Origin: Enterovibrio norvegicus FF-33
Lineage (GTDB): Bacteria > Pseudomonadota > Gammaproteobacteria > Enterobacterales > Vibrionaceae
Direction: 5' to 3'
NCBI RefSeq assembly: GCF_000286835.2
Contig: NZ_AJYD02000038.1
Location: 733,056-797,055, forward strand
Length of the DNA: 64,000 nt
The position numbers were made by a program, and so were the translations under genes. Of this stretch, positions 52,498 to 61,452 are shown piece by piece. The first letter of the stretch is position 1. Every line of letters starts with the position of its first letter. The notes under the pieces are model-generated. The model was not told the DNA's origin, did not search any database, and saw only the letters and a list, made by a program, of their open reading frames with translations.

Positions 52498-52511
52498 TTG
52501 ATTTCAATCAA
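52498..52511. promoter_or_regulatory. perfect FNR/Anr box
   Basis: TTGATTTCAATCAA matches TTGAT-N4-ATCAA exactly. It lies 218 bases before the dmsA start. FNR activates dms genes in the absence of oxygen, so anaerobic induction of this operon is strongly supported; a long 5' leader is implied if the site sits about 40 bases before the transcription start. Confidence 0.8.
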
Positions 52512-52923
52512 TTTGAATTCGAACCAAATTTTATTAATACGATCGATTCTCAATTAAAGCGGGAATTCAGATGACAAGTAGCAGTATGATCAAGTGGTGA
52601 GTTGTGCAATATCATTCCCATAGTGAATGATACATAGAGCCCTTTAAAAATCAGGTTCCGACAGAGATGGTGATAGTCATCGTATTTATTTGTAATGACT
52701 CCTCCCCATATTTATGACAACTCAACTTTGTATATAATCAACAAGGCTATGTTAATTTCTATGCTGATCTATATTTCAATTAATCGTGCTTTTAAAATAT
52801 ATGGCCATTTCAGGTGATGATTGGCAGGAGTTCCATATTAATGGTGAATTGATTTAACCTGAAGGTGGATAGAAGAGTATCAAGCGGCATTTAGCGTTTT
52901 TACATGATTTAGTTTTCCGAATG

Positions 52924-52950
52924 AAAAAAAGAGCGGGCATTGCCCGCTCT
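52924..52950 (-). terminator. rho-independent terminator
   Basis: The 10-bp stem AGAGCGGGCA / TGCCCGCTCT lies in 52930-52950, with the A run at 52924-52929 read as a T run on the minus strand. It ends the DUF2750 gene. Confidence 0.88.
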
Positions 52951-53025
52951 TTCTCTATTTATTCTTTACTCTTCGTCACTCTGCATCAACACAATCATTC
53001 TGTGATTGGCGCGATGACTGAAGAC

Positions 53026-53421
53026 TTAGCGCTTTTGTTTTTTCGCCAGACTGGTCAGATCAAAATCAAACTCATCAGGGAACAGCACGACACCTTCTAA
53101 GTCGATGTTTGGGAAAGCAACGATAGAAAGCTCATCGTCCAGCAGTCCGTTTGTCCAGCGGCTATGCCACTTGTTCAGGCCAATGGCCTCAGGTTTGCAG
53201 TGTTCCCACTCACCGGTTGCCCACTCTTGTGCAAACTCTTGATTTGGCCACACGGGAACGCAATCTTCTTCTTCGGTATTGAGCATGACGCAGCCGTGCT
53301 CATCAGTCAGTATCCAAATCTCGCGATTCTCTACGACTTCTTTCACTAAGTATTTGTAACGTTGGTCAATGTCTAGTTTGAGGATCTCTGCGATGCGCTC
53401 TTGCGTCAGCGTCTTAGCCAT
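53026..53421 (-). CDS. DUF2750 family protein
   Basis: A 131-residue cytoplasmic protein of the DUF2750 family: VENREIWILTDEHGCVMLNT, PVWPNQEFAQEWATGEWEHC, WHSRWTNGLLDDELSIVAFP. Members are widespread in gammaproteobacteria and uncharacterised. The start at 53421 (ATG) is preferred over a GTG four codons upstream because it matches the conserved MAKTLTQERI start. A terminator follows. Confidence 0.88.
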   Translation of the reverse strand: MAKTLTQERIAEILKLDIDQRYKYLVKEVVENREIWILTDEHGCVMLNTEEEDCVPVWPNQEFAQEWATGEWEHCKPEAIGLNKWHSRWTNGLLDDELSIVAFPNIDLEGVVLFPDEFDFDLTSLAKKQKR

Positions 53422-53502
53422 GTTGGATTCCACCGGGCAGTAAGAAAGTGGGCATTATACGCAAGTTATACTGTGATGTGCGATGACGCTGTGCGGATTT
53501 TT

Positions 53503-54264
53503 TCACTCTGGTTGAGAGGGTGTACTACCTGTCAGGCCGCTGAGCAAGTTTGGATGTTCATCCATCAGCTTGGTGGTGACGTGATCAATCTGCTGGCGTC
53601 CTTGTTTGTCGGCGAGTAAACGCGCGGGCGGTTGTGTTATGGGCAAGGTATGAATCACTGTGGTTGGCGAACGACTGAGGAACCAAATTTCGTCTGCCAG
53701 TGAAATGGCTTCGCGAAGATCGTGAGTGACAAACACCATGGTGGATTGATGCCGCCCCCACATCGCAAGCAATTGTTGTCTGAGCTGATCGGCGGTGGGG
53801 GCATCCAAAGAGGTAAAAGGCTCATCGAGCAACAAGAGGTCGGGGTTGTAAACAAACGCGCGTGCGATGCTGACCCGCTTTTGCATCCCACCGGATAACT
53901 CGGCGGGGTAGGCATTTTGCTTATCAAGGATACCCATGGCATCGAGGGTTTCACTGATCGCTGGGTTGTCTTTGCCACATACCAGCGCCAAATTTTCTTT
54001 CGCGGTTAGCCACGGCATAAGGCGCGGAGCTTGGAAGATATACCCAACCCTTGGTTGGGCACTTTGTAGATTTGAAAACGATATTTCATCGGGTTGTGAT
54101 GTTTCAAGCCCTGCAATCATGTTCAACAAGGTCGATTTACCGCAGCCAGATGGCCCGACAATGGCGGTGATTTTCCCTGCTTTGATATTGCCGTTCAGAT
54201 CGGCAATAACAAGCTCATCCTGCTTATAGCGCTTGCTTTGAATATTCAGGGCAATCGAGATCAT
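53503..54264 (-). CDS. ABC importer ATPase, SsuB/TauB type
   Basis: A 253-residue ATPase with Walker [11 protein letters not shown]-loop in YIFQAPRLMPWLTAKENL, signature LSGGMQKRVSIARA and Walker B LLLDEPFTSLDA, then the H-loop THD. The pattern is that of nitrate/sulfonate/taurine importers. It energises the following permease; its start overlaps the permease stop by 4 bases. Substrate not determined. Confidence 0.93.
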   Translation of the reverse strand: MISIALNIQSKRYKQDELVIADLNGNIKAGKITAIVGPSGCGKSTLLNMIAGLETSQPDEISFSNLQSAQPRVGYIFQAPRLMPWLTAKENLALVCGKDNPAISETLDAMGILDKQNAYPAELSGGMQKRVSIARAFVYNPDLLLLDEPFTSLDAPTADQLRQQLLAMWGRHQSTMVFVTHDLREAISLADEIWFLSRSPTTVIHTLPITQPPARLLADKQGRQQIDHVTTKLMDEHPNLLSGLTGSTPSQPE

Positions 54265-55004
54265 ACGCGCCCCCGCGAAACGACTCTGTCGAGCGGGCGG
54301 AATATCAATGCTTCTAACAGATAGATAATGGCAACAAAGGCGAAGGTATAAGCGAGAATGCCGGCAATATCGAAGAATTGAAACAGAGTGTGAAGTTTGA
54401 ACCCAACGCCATTACTTCGTCCAATTAACTCGACCACTAAGACAATCTTCCATATCAGCGAAAGGCCAGTTCTGGCAGAAGCCATGATGTAAGGGTATAG
54501 CTGAGGGAGGAATACGCGGAAAAAGCGCGTTGCTGGCGAAAGCTGAAAGACACGGCCAACATCGAGAAGATCGTTGTCCACCACGCGTGCCCCTTCTCGG
54601 ATCATCGCAACAACGGTCGGGATTTTATTGAGGGCGACGGCTGTGACGGCTGCGGCCTCAACCAGGCCGATGCTCAGGTAGCATAGTAAAATGGTCACCA
54701 GCGCAGGAATGTTCAAGGCGAGGATCAGAACGGGATCCGACAGTTCATTGAGCTTCGGAAAGCGTCCCATCATGATGCCAAAAATCACACCGAGCACCAT
54801 GGAGAACGCAAAGCTCAGTACTACCCGCCAAAGCGTCATGCCAAGGTTATAAAGCATTTGTTCCTGTGTTAGCTCAAAAACGAAGGCATGGTAGACAGCA
54901 ACGGGCGTGGGATAATCGGGATTGTTTATCCACACCGCGGACCATTGCCAGAAAATCATCAGCAATGCGGGTAACAGTAGGCGAGTGTGGTTAAGCCGAA
55001 TCAC
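54261..55004 (-). CDS. ABC importer permease, SsuC/TauC type
   Basis: A 247-residue permease with six helices and a BPD_transp_1 domain (LGMTLWRVVLSFAFSMVLGV, GRVFQLSPATRFFRVFLPQL as EAA loop). It pairs with the ATPase and the binding protein. It lies 43 bases downstream of the binding protein gene. Confidence 0.92.
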   Translation of the reverse strand: MIRLNHTRLLLPALLMIFWQWSAVWINNPDYPTPVAVYHAFVFELTQEQMLYNLGMTLWRVVLSFAFSMVLGVIFGIMMGRFPKLNELSDPVLILALNIPALVTILLCYLSIGLVEAAAVTAVALNKIPTVVAMIREGARVVDNDLLDVGRVFQLSPATRFFRVFLPQLYPYIMASARTGLSLIWKIVLVVELIGRSNGVGFKLHTLFQFFDIAGILAYTFAFVAIIYLLEALIFRPLDRVVSRGRV

Positions 55005-55047
55005 GTAATGGCAGTCCCTTTACCTATAATCCCAGACCTTTGCACGC

Positions 55048-56040
55048 TTACTGATTGAGCCAGAATGTGCCTTTACTTAATGAATCGGATTTACCCACCA
55101 GTTTTGGCCCTCCTTCTTTGGCGAGAATTGCGAAAATCTGCGCGGCTGCCTTTTGCTGTTGTTCACCAAATGTGCCTGAAAATCCGCGTCGATATGCTGT
55201 TCTAAGTTCAGAAAACACCTCATCGTTTTTGGCTTTTGTTAACGGTCGTATCACATCCCATTCTTCATCAGAGGTTCGCAATATTGCTCTCGCCTCAGAC
55301 GAAGCCTTCAAAAATGAGGAAACTAATTGCGGGTTGGTGTCTGCCCATTTTTCATCAAATACCCAGCCGAGCATTGGCACTTGTGTTTCTATGCCTAAGC
55401 CTTCGACGATCTGATCAAGAGAGATAACCGGTTGGAAGCCGGCCGCTTCAAGCCTTGCGCCGTAGTGCCAAAAATTGATGCCCACGGGTAGCTTACCCTG
55501 CATGAGTAATTTATTAAGAAGTGGCGGCGCGACAAATTGCTGTTCGGTGGTTTCACTGACGTCTTTGTTCTCTTTGGCTTTGCAATACGCTTGATAGAGC
55601 ACCCACGTTTTGTCTACCGCTCCGCCTGCGATACCAAGCTGTTTTCCGGCGATATCGCAAGGGGAGGCGAGTGTGAGATCAGCCGCGGCAAACAACCCAC
55701 CTGCGGTCGCAGAGGTGGGTGACAAGGTATAGCTTTTCCCTGCAGCGCGCTGGCGACTTACCCATACCCAATCAGAGAAAATGACGTCTACGGCGTTGCC
55801 TTGTAGTGCAACGGAAGATGCATTTTTGGCGGCAAGCGGGGTGATATCGAGCATGAAACCCGCTTTTTCGTCGAGTTTATTGCGTTTGATGACATCCATT
55901 TCCCAATTGATTGTCCCGAACTTAAGCACGCCGACTTTTACCACAGGCAGCTCATTGGCAAAGGTAACAAAAGGGACAGTAATCAACGCGATAGCGGAAA
56001 ATACAACACGAATTCTTTGCGCGAGTTTATTGCTGTCCAT
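55048..56040 (-). CDS. ABC importer solute-binding protein, NMT1-like
   Basis: A 330-residue periplasmic protein with an N-terminal hydrophobic signal (RIRVVFSAIALITVPFVTFA). NMT1/SsuA-like features are VVKVGVLKFGTINWEMDVIK, the VDVIFSDWVWVSRQRAAGKS loop and the VPMLGWVFDEKWADTNP segment. Ligand unknown; sulfonates, nitrate-like anions or thiamine precursors are family ligands. The start is ATG at 56040; a GTG at 56043 with GAGG at 7 bases is equally possible. First gene of the operon. Confidence 0.9.
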   Translation of the reverse strand: MDSNKLAQRIRVVFSAIALITVPFVTFANELPVVKVGVLKFGTINWEMDVIKRNKLDEKAGFMLDITPLAAKNASSVALQGNAVDVIFSDWVWVSRQRAAGKSYTLSPTSATAGGLFAAADLTLASPCDIAGKQLGIAGGAVDKTWVLYQAYCKAKENKDVSETTEQQFVAPPLLNKLLMQGKLPVGINFWHYGARLEAAGFQPVISLDQIVEGLGIETQVPMLGWVFDEKWADTNPQLVSSFLKASSEARAILRTSDEEWDVIRPLTKAKNDEVFSELRTAYRRGFSGTFGEQQQKAAAQIFAILAKEGGPKLVGKSDSLSKGTFWLNQ

Positions 56041-56252
56041 CACTACTTAACCTCTTGATTTATTTGGGCTCAAATTAAAGCTAAGCGCATAACGGTATTG
56101 CTGCAATGCTACTTTGTGAGGAAAAAAACATTAATCTGAGCTTCATTAGTGCATTTGAGACGGTTAAAGGTGGTTGAAGGTTAACTGGGTGACTTGGGCT
56201 AAAGCGTGTTCTGCGCTAGGCTGTCTTTCCACGTCAAATAAAAGGGAAAGGA

Positions 56253-56576
56253 ATGCCCATGTCAGATATTGCGAACACCCCCGCGCCCCCTTATTACGCT
56301 GTTATTTTCACCAACCTGCGAACGAATATCGACGATGGCTATGGCGAGATGGCAGGGAAAATGGTCGAACTCGCGGAGCAGCAACCGGGGTTCTTGGGTG
56401 TTGAATCCGCCCGTGATGATCTAGGCATTACGGTTTCGTATTGGCAGGATCTTGAATCCATCAAACAGTGGAAAGCGAACGTCGACCACTTGGAAGCGCA
56501 AAAGCTTGGGCGTAAAAAATGGTATGCCGCGTTTACAACGCGCATTGCTAAAGTCGAGCGGGAATACAGTCTTTAA
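56253..56576 (+). CDS. ABM-domain monooxygenase-like protein
   Basis: A 107-residue dimeric alpha/beta-barrel (antibiotic biosynthesis monooxygenase family): YYAVIFTNLRTN, AEQQPGFLGVESARDDLGIT, VSYWQDLESIKQWKANVDHL, EAQKLGRKKWYAAFTTRIAK. Members are heme-degrading or aromatic-oxidising or of unknown function. Start ATG at 56253 with an AAAGGG site; the ATG at 56259 also has AAAGGA upstream. It is divergent from the ABC importer and is followed 30 bases later by a MocA-type gene. Confidence 0.85.
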   Translation: MPMSDIANTPAPPYYAVIFTNLRTNIDDGYGEMAGKMVELAEQQPGFLGVESARDDLGITVSYWQDLESIKQWKANVDHLEAQKLGRKKWYAAFTTRIAKVEREYSL

Positions 56577-56606
56577 TCAGTATTAAATAAATCGGAAAGA
56601 ACATTA

Positions 56607-57512
56607 ATGAGAATCGCCGTGATTGGCTTGGGTGACATTGCCACCAAAGCCTACCTTCCTTTGTTGACCCGTATGCCAGCCTTAGAGCTAGTGTTGTGTA
56701 CTCGAAACCCTGAAAAACTGGCTGAAGTTGCCAGAGAGTACCGCATCACAGAAACGTGTCGTGATTATCGAGCGTTGGTGAATATGAACGTCGATGGCGT
56801 GATGATCCACACCAATAGTGAAACCCATGCCCCCATCGCGACGTTCTTTATCGAGCATGGCATTCCTGTATTCGTTGATAAACCTGCCGCTTTGAATTTC
56901 GCTGACTACCAAACACTCCATGCGCTTTCAGAGCGTCAATCCGTCCCATTGTTTGTTGGCTTCAACCGTCGCTACATTCCGCTTTGGCAATCGCTGGTGG
57001 TGCGTAGTGACCTTCTTACTATCAGTTGGCATAAACACCGTTTGAACCTTATAGGCGCAGCACAAGACTTCGTTCTTGATGACATGATCCACGTGATCGA
57101 TTCACTCAATCTTAACGGGAAAATTGACCAGCAAGATGTGCAAATCTCTGTGCAACGCAAGGGTGATGACATCGCCATGATTAACCTGAGTTGGGAGGAA
57201 AACGGCACGCTGTTCAATGGCCAAATGAACCGCTTATTTGGCAAAACCTGTGAGTCCGTTTCTCTGTGTTTTGAAAACGAAGCCTACCAATTTGACGGTT
57301 TTCTGCGCGGCGAAAAACTCGAAAACGGCAAAACTGAACGCATAGAAATGGCCGATTGGACAGATACGCTGGAAACCAAAGGCTTTAAAAGCATGCTGGA
57401 AAATTGGGTCAGTGTGGTGAAATCAGGGCGGATGGATGCACAGATGAAACAGCGGAATTTATCGACCCATGCTTTTTGTGAAAGGCTTGTGCGAGATCTC
57501 TTACCGACTTAA
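56607..57512 (+). CDS. Gfo/Idh/MocA-family oxidoreductase
   Basis: A 301-residue NAD(P)-dependent oxidoreductase: N-terminal Rossmann fold MRIAVIGLGDIATKAYLPLL (GxGxxA-type), DGVMIHTNSETHAPIATFFI, the EKP-like motif FVDKPAALNFADY with the catalytic Lys (KP), then a C-terminal substrate domain starting at about residue 120 (FVGFNRRYIPLWQSLVV). It acts on sugars, inositols or similar polyols. No known substrate. Start ATG 56607 with a GGAAAG. A decayed copy of its 3' end is at 58551-58616. Confidence 0.9.
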   Translation: MRIAVIGLGDIATKAYLPLLTRMPALELVLCTRNPEKLAEVAREYRITETCRDYRALVNMNVDGVMIHTNSETHAPIATFFIEHGIPVFVDKPAALNFADYQTLHALSERQSVPLFVGFNRRYIPLWQSLVVRSDLLTISWHKHRLNLIGAAQDFVLDDMIHVIDSLNLNGKIDQQDVQISVQRKGDDIAMINLSWEENGTLFNGQMNRLFGKTCESVSLCFENEAYQFDGFLRGEKLENGKTERIEMADWTDTLETKGFKSMLENWVSVVKSGRMDAQMKQRNLSTHAFCERLVRDLLPT

Positions 57513-57557
57513 AGAAATGAGTTTGAGTATTTAAGCAGCAGCAGGCAAGAAGATTGT

Positions 57558-57587
57558 ATGAGTCAGCGCAATATGTCGCTGACTCAT
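57558..57587. terminator. hairpin between convergent genes
   Basis: A perfect 11-bp stem (ATGAGTCAGCG / CGCTGACTCAT) with an eight-base loop. It lies between the MocA-type gene and the beta-barrel gene; there is no T run, so it is a weak terminator. Confidence 0.5.
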
Positions 57588-57618
57588 CAAATTGAAGCAG
57601 TTTGAGGTCATAACCGAA

Positions 57619-58167
57619 TTAGAAGTTGTATCGAATGCCAAGGGTCACGCTTTGATTGGATACATCCATGCCGTAGAAACCATCGAAATCAGCCGTTTGA
57701 TAACGGTATCCTATGCCGATATCCCATTCGTCAATCATATAGCCAACTTCAAGGCCTGCTTGGTAAGAAAGATCGGAATCTTTAATGGTTTGACCATTGT
57801 TCTTGATTTCAGAGGACATCGAGCCCACACCTAAAATCAGAGCGCTGTATAGATTGTTCCCAACTTCAATGAACTTAGGCTTGGCATTGATATAAACAGC
57901 CTCATTTTCTACATGGTAAGTATCGGTAAATTTTGCTTTGCCGTATTTCACATACTCCACTTCAATGCCTAGCTCCAAACCCGATGACATTGCAAAACTG
58001 TAGCCTGCAGATGCACTAGCCCCTATATCACTGTTTTTATCAGCCGACATGCCACTTAGTTTTAATTCCGTATCGTTGAAAACGGATGCACTGACACCAG
58101 CATAAAAGTTGTTTTCAGCAAATGCATGAGTACTAAATAGAAGTAACGGAACAAGTAGTTTTTTCAT
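57619..58167 (-). CDS. OmpA-like beta-barrel outer membrane protein
   Basis: A 182-residue protein with signal MKKLLVPLLLFSTHAFAENN and then eight-strand-like barrel segments (NNFYAGVSASVFNDTELKLS, NSDIGASASAGYSFAMSSGL, ELGIEVEYVKYGKAKFTDTY, WDIGIGYRYQTADFDGFYGM, VTLGIRYNF). The C-terminal Phe is the barrel-assembly signal. Resembles OmpA/OmpW-like or Ail/Lom-type small barrels. Start at 58167 for signal; upstream extension to 58284 lacks a signal. Function unknown. Confidence 0.8.
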   Translation of the reverse strand: MKKLLVPLLLFSTHAFAENNFYAGVSASVFNDTELKLSGMSADKNSDIGASASAGYSFAMSSGLELGIEVEYVKYGKAKFTDTYHVENEAVYINAKPKFIEVGNNLYSALILGVGSMSSEIKNNGQTIKDSDLSYQAGLEVGYMIDEWDIGIGYRYQTADFDGFYGMDVSNQSVTLGIRYNF

Positions 58168-58550
58168 CTGTAAACCATATATAGCTTGATAAAGGGATAG
58201 GAGATACTTGCGAAAAACGGTGCTGGCGATGCCGTCGGGTTCGATGTTACAGCCAGCGAAACTGCGACTTTCATTTTCCAGCAAGTGCTTTTTCTATATC
58301 TCTCAGAGAGTTAACGGTGAATATAACACTAGGTGTGAAGGTTCATATTTGATTTCGATCTCAAAGGATTGCTTTTCATACCCTTTTTCGAGATGAAACG
58401 AAATAAAACGAGATGATTGTAGGTTGGGTTGGAATTATTGTTGTCGGTCATGCCTGTGTTGTTTTTTTCTGCGAGGCATGAAGGAACGTCATGGGAATGG
58501 GGACAACTGAGAAAGCGATACGGGAAGATTGGGGCCGTGTGGTTGGGTTA
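58168..58550. other. 383-base region upstream of the beta-barrel gene
   Basis: It is rich in AT with no recognisable gene. An open minus-strand frame extends from the barrel gene upstream to 58284 but has no start with a ribosome site. The rest shows no motif. Confidence 0.35.
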
Positions 58551-58616
58551 GGACGCATAGGTGGACAGATGAAATTAAGGAATCTGTCGACCCATGCGTT
58601 TTGTGAGAATGTTTAA
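58551..58616 (+). pseudogene. remnant duplicate of the MocA-type gene 3' end
   Basis: Reads QMKLRNLSTHAFCENV then stop, almost identical to QMKQRNLSTHAFCERL of the MocA-type gene at 57441 onward; upstream bases (GGACGCAT versus GGGCGGAT) also match. Only about 65 bases remain. It shows that a second copy existed on the far side of the barrel gene and has decayed. Confidence 0.75.
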
Positions 58617-58641
58617 ATACGATCAGCGAATAGACAGATAT

Positions 58642-59472
58642 TTACGCGGTGCGGCTGAATTTCAGACTTGTCGCGCCAGCCATGACGCCACAGAGTGTAT
58701 AAATTGCCACGTTGAACCAGCCCGCTTCAGGGATCGCGCTAAGGGGATTCGAGTAGATAATCGCGTTCAGTGGCAGGGAAAAAATGGCAGAGAAAAAATC
58801 ATCGATACCATAGAAACCAAGCAGAACGATCGGCATCCACTTCAGTGCACAAACTGCGATGAACATGACGATAAGCGGTGAATTCACTTTTTGTGAAATC
58901 GCCATTGCTGACAGTGCAAGCGGCAGCAGTAAGACACCGGCAAACACCATGCGTAATAAGAAGGTAATCCAACTCACAAATATGTTGCCCAAAGACGCTT
59001 GGCTTTGAAACAGTGCCAATTGGTGTTCGGTCGATACATTCAAGATCCAAAGCATCATATTTGCAGCTAAGACCAAGATTGAACAAACGAGGGGAATAAC
59101 GAGCAATCCAAACGTGAGTTTCACCACGTGTGTTTTGACGTCACTAACGGGCATGCTGCGCCAAAACATGATGCTGCCCTCTGTACGCGCCTTACGCAGC
59201 GTTCTCGGGAAGTAATGCGTACCAAGCAGGATAGACAAGAGCCCCGCCGCACCTGCAATGAACCCATTAATGCTATCACCCAGCGAATGGTGAATGTCAC
59301 TGGCATCACCATCAATGCTCATTTGGAAGGACATGTCATTTTGCAGGCTAGAGTTGCTCATCACGCTGACAAATAGCAGAAATCCACAGGCGAACAGAAA
59401 CAGAGGTATGCGCAATACCAATGGGTTTTCCAACCACTCTTTGCGTAACATCGCTAACACTGAACGCATCAT
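58642..59472 (-). CDS. ABC-2 type permease
   Basis: A 276-residue ABC-2 transporter permease with six helices and an N-terminal basic cytoplasmic part (MMRSVLAMLRKEWLENPLVL). The segments GFIAGAAGLLSILLGTHYFP and TEGSIMFWRSMPVSDVKTHV are typical of export-type permeases. It pairs with the overlapping ATPase and the GntR repressor in one operon. Export of a lipid, peptide or antibiotic is likely but unspecified. Confidence 0.88.
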   Translation of the reverse strand: MMRSVLAMLRKEWLENPLVLRIPLFLFACGFLLFVSVMSNSSLQNDMSFQMSIDGDASDIHHSLGDSINGFIAGAAGLLSILLGTHYFPRTLRKARTEGSIMFWRSMPVSDVKTHVVKLTFGLLVIPLVCSILVLAANMMLWILNVSTEHQLALFQSQASLGNIFVSWITFLLRMVFAGVLLLPLALSAMAISQKVNSPLIVMFIAVCALKWMPIVLLGFYGIDDFFSAIFSLPLNAIIYSNPLSAIPEAGWFNVAIYTLCGVMAGATSLKFSRTA

Positions 59473-60338
59473 ACGGCCTCCCTTTGCAATGCTAGAAATA
59501 GGTCGGCTAGCCTAACCTTGTATACCATGCCCATCCCTTCAACTTGGTACGCGCAATCACGAGATAGTAGCCATTTGGTCGTACCGAGTCCTTTTTGTGA
59601 AGATATCGGATTCAAAGCTTCTATTTGGCCACTAAAATCATCACTGGCATCGAGAATGAAGTACGCCTCACTGATTGATTCCATTGAGGTCTGCATCACT
59701 GCGCGCCCGTGTTTAAGGATCAATACATCCGTCAGCAGGTGTTCGATTTCTGCGACTTCATGGCTGGCGATGATCAACACTCGCTCACCATCGTGGAACC
59801 ATTCCAAAAGGTGGCGATAAAACGTATCGCGATACACCAAATCCAACCCGAGTGTTGGCTCGTCCAAAATGAGAATTTGCGTATTGGTCGCAATCACTAT
59901 CGCGAGATGAAGTTGGACTTTCATGCCTTTTGAAAGCGCGCTGATACGTGTGCGAGGCTTGATATCGGTTTGAGTCAATAACGCATCCGCTTTACTGCGC
60001 TTAAAGCCAGGATGTACGCCTTCGGTGTAATCTAACAATTGTGCCACTGTCATCCATTCGGGTAGCACGTTCACATCCGAAATATACGATAAACTCTCCA
60101 TCATTTTGTCACGTTGTGTCACGGGCTCGTAACCGTTAACACTGATCTGGCCTTGGTATTGATGCGCACCTAACATCGCTTTGATGAGCGTCGATTTACC
60201 CGCGCCATTGTGTCCGAGTAGGCCAAGCACCTGACCGGGCTTTAGCTCAAAGCTAATGTCGGTAAGCACATCACCTTGTGTGATTTCTCGCCCACTGTAT
60301 TGCTTAGAAACGTGTTTTACGCTGACTAATGCACTCAT
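59469..60338 (-). CDS. ABC exporter ATPase
   Basis: A 289-residue ATPase with Walker A GHNGAGKSTL, a signature region LSKGMKVQLHLAIV (a variant of LSGGQ), Walker B ILILDEPTLGLDL and H-loop ASHEV. It belongs to the CcmA/YtrB-like ABC-2 partner group. The start overlaps the GntR stop and the end overlaps the permease start by four bases each. Confidence 0.92.
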   Translation of the reverse strand: MSALVSVKHVSKQYSGREITQGDVLTDISFELKPGQVLGLLGHNGAGKSTLIKAMLGAHQYQGQISVNGYEPVTQRDKMMESLSYISDVNVLPEWMTVAQLLDYTEGVHPGFKRSKADALLTQTDIKPRTRISALSKGMKVQLHLAIVIATNTQILILDEPTLGLDLVYRDTFYRHLLEWFHDGERVLIIASHEVAEIEHLLTDVLILKHGRAVMQTSMESISEAYFILDASDDFSGQIEALNPISSQKGLGTTKWLLSRDCAYQVEGMGMVYKVRLADLFLALQREAV

Positions 60339-60706
60339 TGGTCACCTTCTGTATGTGATTTGAGTTGCTGAATAAAATCATCAAGAGACATACCCAGACG
60401 TTGTAATGTGTCGGCAATTTGAGGGATCTGCTGCTGGAGAAAACGCGTTTTTTCTGCATCAAGCAACGCTTGCTTTACGCCTTGCATGACAAACATACCC
60501 TGACCGCGCCGTTTCTCGATCAATCCCTCATCCACCAGCAGTTGATAGCCTTTCATGACGGTTAAATGGTTGATTTTCAAATCAGCAGCAACAGTTCGAA
60601 CCGAAGGCAAAGCCTGACCTTCTTGCCAGATACCCTGTAAGATTTGTTGGGTGATTTGATCAGCAAACTGGCGAAAAATAGGTTGGTTATCGTGCCAATG
60701 AGCCAT
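60335..60706 (-). CDS. GntR-family regulator, YtrA type
   Basis: A 123-residue regulator: winged HTH (QITQQILQGIWQEGQALPSV, RTVAADLKINHLTVMKGYQL) with a short C-terminal dimer helix. This is the YtrA subfamily, which represses the ABC exporter operon that it heads and responds to cell-wall-active compounds in relatives. The ATG at 60706 follows AAAGGA. It overlaps the ATPase gene by four bases. Confidence 0.9.
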   Translation of the reverse strand: MAHWHDNQPIFRQFADQITQQILQGIWQEGQALPSVRTVAADLKINHLTVMKGYQLLVDEGLIEKRRGQGMFVMQGVKQALLDAEKTRFLQQQIPQIADTLQRLGMSLDDFIQQLKSHTEGDQ

Positions 60707-60991
60707 GGTAATCCTTTGGCTGAGATGGTGTTATATCTATGTATAACAGCTATTGCAGGTGATGGGAAGGGAAGTAGCAGTAGTAGCGGTGAATGATAGC
60801 AGCTCTAGCTCGTTTGTATGGTTGGGTGTAAGGGTGTCTGCTATCTGTCAGTCTAAGTAGATTTAGATCGGTATTTGCACGGATGAGTGCTAACCCAATT
60901 TAAAATTGGTCCTTATTCCGAAGGAATGAAAAGGCATGAGGCCGATTTTTCGACTTTTTTAAAAGCGATTGTCCCAGTTATTTCCGTTGAT

Positions 60992-61237
60992 TTATCCCAT
61001 CAAACGTATATTTTTCACAATTTCAAACTCTTTGTTTGTCAAATAGCCATGAGCTTCAATACCAACTAAAGCATGCTTGAGTTTGTCCCAGCAGATAAAT
61101 ATTTCTTCTTGCGATTTTGCTTGAGATATTTTTTCAATTGCTCCTTTGTAAACTATAACACCCTGTTGCATATTCCTATCATTGGCCAGTTTTAACAGAA
61201 TGGTTATATTGGTTAGTAATTCATTTTTGTCTATCAT
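60992..61237 (-). CDS. 81-residue candidate immunity protein
   Basis: A small acidic-to-neutral helical protein (MIDKNELLTNITILLKLAND, KGAIEKISQAKSQEEIFICW, LKHALVGIEAHGYLTNKEFE). No family recognised. Its ATG at 61237 overlaps by four bases the stop of an orphan toxin-tip fragment, exactly the geometry of Rhs/CDI toxin-immunity pairs, so I infer it is the immunity gene for that displaced tip. Confidence 0.6.
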   Translation of the reverse strand: MIDKNELLTNITILLKLANDRNMQQGVIVYKGAIEKISQAKSQEEIFICWDKLKHALVGIEAHGYLTNKEFEIVKNIRLMG

Positions 61238-61374
61238 AACTTAAAAATCTCTGACAATTTATCAGTTCTTACTACAGTCGACTTAGGTAAGTTTTTAACA
61301 TCAATAAGGCCTTGATAGCCACCTCCAAGACACTCAACCCCAAAAGCGTAGACAATAACAAACATGGCGGTCAA
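61234..61374 (-). pseudogene. orphan Rhs C-terminal toxin-tip fragment
   Basis: A 46-codon stretch opens after a stop and reads GVECLGGGYQGLIDVKNLPK, then STVVRTDKLSEIF, ending in a TGA that overlaps the start of the 81-residue gene (ATGA). It has no start codon and no ribosome site, so it is a remnant of a former toxin 3' end. Such orphan tips behind active Rhs genes are known in other bacteria. Confidence 0.6.
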
Positions 61375-61452
61375 AAAAGAGCCGATTAATTAGAAAGTCT
61401 GGTCAACTACCTTGAAATCTACCGACGATACCTAATCGTTGCTTGGGTATAT

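Larger units (their letters stand above)
52281..53025. other. 745-base regulatory region upstream of dmsA
   Basis: It is AT-rich with no convincing ORF. It contains the FNR site at 52498-52511 and, at its far end, the DUF2750 gene terminator. The rest has no clear motif; the unusual length suggests extra regulation of the dms operon. Confidence 0.5.
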
